The notes beneath the pieces are model-generated. The model had not been told where the DNA came from, made no database searches, and saw only the letters and a program-made list of their open reading frames with translations. DNA of 7,527 nucleotides from Deltaproteobacteria bacterium (GTDB taxonomy: Bacteria > Desulfobacterota > Binatia > Binatales > Binataceae). How positions within the stretch are numbered: position 1 is the stretch's first letter; the number at the start of each line of letters is the position of its first letter. Both the position numbers and the translations under genes were made by a program. This document shows, one piece after another, positions 5,332-7,527 of this stretch. Where the stretch lies: contig DAHZDR010000231.1 in assembly GCA_027403435.1 (NCBI GenBank), forward strand, positions 1 through 7,527, read 5' to 3'.

Positions 5332-5838
5332 TCAGACGCCCAATCCCAGCAGATGCACAATATGGCCGAGTTCCGGCAGCAGCAGCTTTTCCATCGCCAG
5401 CCGGCATCCGGCGGGCGACCCCGGCAGCGCCGCGATCAACCGTCCGCCGGCGATTCCCGCGATCGCCCGGCTGAGCATCGCCGCCGCCCCGATCTCCTGA
5501 TACGAGAGCATCCGGAACAGCTCGCCAAAGCCCTCGATCTCCCGATCGAGCATCGGCCGGAGCGCCTCGATCGTCCGGTCGCGCGGCGCGATTCCGGTGC
5601 CGCCGTTGACGATCGCGCCGTCGCACGCGGTCAGCGCCAAGCTCACCGCCCGCGCGATTCGTTCCGGTTCGTCGGGCACGACCGCATAATGCGCCACCTG
5701 ATGGCCCGCCGCTTCCAGCAATTCCCGAATCAGCCGGCCGCTCTCGTCATCGGCGGCGGCGCGCGTGTCGCTCGCGGTGATTACCGCCATCTTCAGATGG
5801 CGGCTGGCGGCGCGCCGATGATGCTCATGCACAGACAT
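5332..5838 (-). CDS. moaB: MoaB/MogA-family molybdenum cofactor biosynthesis protein
   Basis: This 168-residue protein belongs to the MoaB/Mog superfamily, which binds molybdopterin and, in active members, adenylylates it before metal insertion. Marks in order: MAVITASDTR strand (17-26), Asp56 in VVPDE, GGTGIAPRDRTIEA (79-92) with Asp87, GFGELFRMLSYQEIG (103-117), AMLSRAIAG (120-128) and ALPGSPAG (137-144). The Asp pair corresponds to the conserved aspartates of MogA. The FRMLSYQEIG wording and 17-residue N-terminal extension are more like MoaB than MogA; the two are hard to separate by eye. It is the first gene of a two-gene operon with the MoaD-MoaE fusion. The ATG at 5838 has no visible Shine-Dalgarno; the alternative ATG at 5790 (residue 17) would trim the extension. 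Confidence 0.9.
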   Translation of the reverse strand: MSVHEHHRRAASRHLKMAVITASDTRAAADDESGRLIRELLEAAGHQVAHYAVVPDEPERIARAVSLALTACDGAIVNGGTGIAPRDRTIEALRPMLDREIEGFGELFRMLSYQEIGAAAMLSRAIAGIAGGRLIAALPGSPAGCRLAMEKLLLPELGHIVHLLGLGV

Positions 5839-5867
5839 ATTTTAAGATTTACAACATCGCGAAGGTT

Positions 5868-5873
5868 ATTATA
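5868..5873 (-). promoter_or_regulatory. Candidate -10 box for the moaB operon
   Basis: A perfect TATAAT stands on the minus strand about 29 bases before the moaB ATG, in the only AT-rich patch of the 136-base divergent gap (5839-5974). Predicted transcription would begin near 5861, leaving a leader of roughly 20 bases without a Shine-Dalgarno. No good -35 box is present 16-18 bases upstream, nor an extended TGn. The same patch reads TATTAT on the plus strand at 5867-5872 and could serve the divergent reductase gene. Confidence 0.45.
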
Positions 5874-5974
5874 AGCGTCGCCCGTGCCGTCCCTATCCGC
5901 AACCATCGACCGCGCCGCCGGTTTCCGCGCGCTTTTGGCGGCCGCGATCCGCACCTGCCCGGCGGAGCCATAGG

Positions 5975-7501
5975 ATGCCCCCGGAAGCCGGCTTCGCGCC
6001 GCCGCCCGCCGACGCGCACAATCTCCGTTTGGCCGCAAACGTTCATCCGGCGGATTGGCGCAATCCCAAACCCGCCAGCCGCTACAACCTGGTTGTGATC
6101 GGCGCCGGCACAGCGGGACTCGTCACCGCCGCCGGCGCCGCCGGACTCGGCGCCAGGGTGGCCCTGATCGAACGCCGCCTGATGGGCGGCGATTGCCTCA
6201 ATTTCGGCTGCGTGCCGTCCAAGGCGATGCTTGCCGCGGCCCGCGCCGCCGCGACGGCGGACGCGCCCCAATTGGGCGTGCGCCGCCCGCCGCGCGAGGT
6301 CGATTTCGCCGCCGTGATGGCGCGGCTGCGCGCGGCGCGCGCCCAGCTCAGCGAAAACGATTCGGCGCGGCGCTTCCAGGCCCTCGGCGTGGACATCTTT
6401 TTTGGCGCGGGGCGTTTCGTCGCGCCCGACGCAATCGCGGTCGGCGACGCGATTCTGCGCTTCCGGCGCGCCGTAATCGCCACTGGCAGCCATCCCGTGG
6501 CGCCGCCGCTGCCGGGGCTCGAGGCCGCCGGCCACCTGACCAGCGAATCCGTGTTCGGACTCGTCACGAGGCCACGGAAGCTCGCGATTATCGGCGGCGG
6601 ACCGATCGGATGCGAACTGGCGCAGGCGTTTTGCCGGTTCGGCGCGGCGGTCACGATCCTCTAAGCGGCGCCGCGCATCCTCGGCCATGAGGATCCCGAC
6701 GCCGCCGCCATTATTGAACAAACGCTCGCCGCCGAAGGCGTGCGCATTATCGCCGGATGCGCGATCGCGTCGGTCGCCGCCGGCGCCGCCGGCAAAACCC
6801 TGATCGTCAGGCGCGCCGGCGCGGACGCGCCCGAAACCATCGTCGCCGACGAAATTCTGGCCGCCGCCGGCCGCGCGCCCAGCCTCGACGGCCTCGCCCT
6901 CGACGCCGCCGGAGTCGCCAGCGACCCCGCCGCCGGCATTATCGTCAATGATTTCCTGCGCACCACGAATCGGCGCGTCTATGCGGCCGGCGACGTCTGC
7001 TCGCCGTTGCGCTTCACGCACATGGCGGACGCGATGGCGCGCATCGTAGTTCGCAACGCGCTGTTTTTCGGACGCGCCCGGTTGAGCGCGCTCGCCATCC
7101 CCGCGTGCGTTTACACCGATCCCGAGCTCGCCCACGTCGGCCTGCCGGCGGCCGCGGCGCAAGCGCGCCGGACTGAAATCCACACCCTGATCCAGCCGCT
7201 GAGCGGCGTCGATCGCGCCGTGCTCGACGGCCGCGCCGAGGGCTTCGTCAAAATTCACCTCGCGCGGCGCGGCGGCCGCATCCTGGGCGCCACGATCGTC
7301 GCGCCGCATGCCGGCGAGATGATCTCCGAACTGACGCTCGCGATCGCGCGCCGCGTTCCGCTCGGCGCCCTCGCCGAGGTCATCCACCCCTATCCGACCG
7401 TGGCCGAGGCGTTCCGCAAGCTCGCCGACCAGTACAATCGCGCCCGCCTTACACCGCGTATCCGCCGGATGCTCGCGCGATGGTTCGCGTGGCGGCGCTG
7501 A
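5975..7501 (+). pseudogene. Mercuric-reductase-like FAD/NAD(P) disulfide oxidoreductase with in-frame TAA at codon 230
   Basis: The frame spans 508 codons plus a final TGA and is complete except for TAA at 6662-6664. Before it: an N-terminal lead ending near residue 35, FAD Rossmann motif VVIGAGTAG (40-48), redox pair Cys74 and Cys79 in GGDCLNFGCVPSK, and NAD(P) motif IIGGGPIG (205-212) with strand VTIL (226-229). After it, in the same frame: AAPRIL, EDPDAAA, FAD motif YAAGDV (336-341) and the dimerisation domain with catalytic His471 and Glu478 (HPYPTVAE). The C-terminus ends RMLARWFAWRR with no cysteine pair, so it is not a true MerA. Related enzymes act on disulfides or metals; the substrate is unknown. 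GGAG 7 bases before the ATG supports the start at 5975. The stop sits where NAD-using relatives usually have an acidic residue, so one base change explains it. The first 229 residues would lack half the enzyme; a downstream GTG at 6740 falls inside a domain. Confidence 0.85.
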
Positions 7502-7527
7502 CCGCGCGACAATTGCCCGCGGCCGGA

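Noticed and set aside
5839..5974. A molybdenum cofactor riboswitch upstream of moaB
   Set aside because: The leader predicted from the TATAAT is only about 20 bases, and I could not find the multi-stem structure expected of a Moco riboswitch in the rest of the gap.
5849..7387. A 512-codon open frame on the minus strand
   Set aside because: It is antisense to the disulfide reductase gene, is low-complexity (Gly/Arg/Ala/Asp-rich) and has no recognisable domain. The plus-strand frame carries all the conserved motifs.
6740..7501. An independent gene starting at GTG 6740
   Set aside because: It begins in the middle of the NAD(P)-binding domain, in frame with the upstream half, and has no separate ribosome site. 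It is better explained as the second part of the interrupted reductase gene.
5975..7501. True mercuric reductase (merA)
   Set aside because: The C-terminal vicinal cysteine pair of MerA is missing, there is no heavy-metal-binding N-terminal domain and no mer genes are nearby. Only the general family is supported.

Overview
The window is GC-rich (about two-thirds G+C by eye), densely packed bacterial chromosome. Nothing in it looks like a phage, insertion sequence, tRNA, rRNA or CRISPR array. Gene content (acyl-CoA style hot-dog hydratases, a PaaA/BoxB-like di-iron protein, molybdenum cofactor genes, the MEP isoprenoid pathway) fits a free-living, metabolically versatile bacterium, probably an uncultured soil or sediment lineage. 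A deltaproteobacterial or Binatota-like origin is possible, but this is an impression and cannot be proven from the sequence.

Layout. Positions 1-2942 hold five minus-strand genes that read as one operon, in transcription order: a PPOX-type split-barrel flavin/F420 protein (2942-2436), a non-catalytic-type FAS1-like/MaoC hydratase half (2429-1977), a catalytic MaoC-type hydratase half (1911-1468), a PaaA/BoxB-like ferritin-fold di-iron protein (1443-691), and a DUF523-DUF1722 (TudS/RudS-like) desulfidase candidate (633-1) that runs off the left edge. A divergent plus-strand gene (3045-3338) encodes a pterin-4a-carbinolamine dehydratase. A 209-base stretch with a possible decayed reading frame separates it from the convergent ispH (4492-3548, minus), the last enzyme of the MEP pathway. 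Next come two minus-strand molybdenum cofactor genes: a MoaB/Mog-family gene (5838-5332) followed seven bases later by a MoaD-MoaE fusion (5324-4623). On the plus strand, divergent from moaB, lies a mercuric-reductase-like flavoprotein disulfide reductase gene (5975-7501) interrupted by an in-frame TAA at codon 230.

How the genes may work together. The moaB and moaD-moaE pair supplies molybdopterin synthase (both subunits as one polypeptide) and a MoaB/Mog-type protein for molybdopterin handling. The pterin dehydratase nearby may relate to pterin/Moco metabolism. The left operon joins a two-subunit hydratase to a di-iron oxygenase-like protein and a PPOX flavin protein, which suggests modification of an acyl-CoA-like substrate; that pathway is inferred, not shown. 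The best leads are the premature stop in the otherwise intact disulfide reductase, the MoaD-MoaE fusion with an internal Gly-Gly, and the orphan PaaA-like protein in the hydratase operon.
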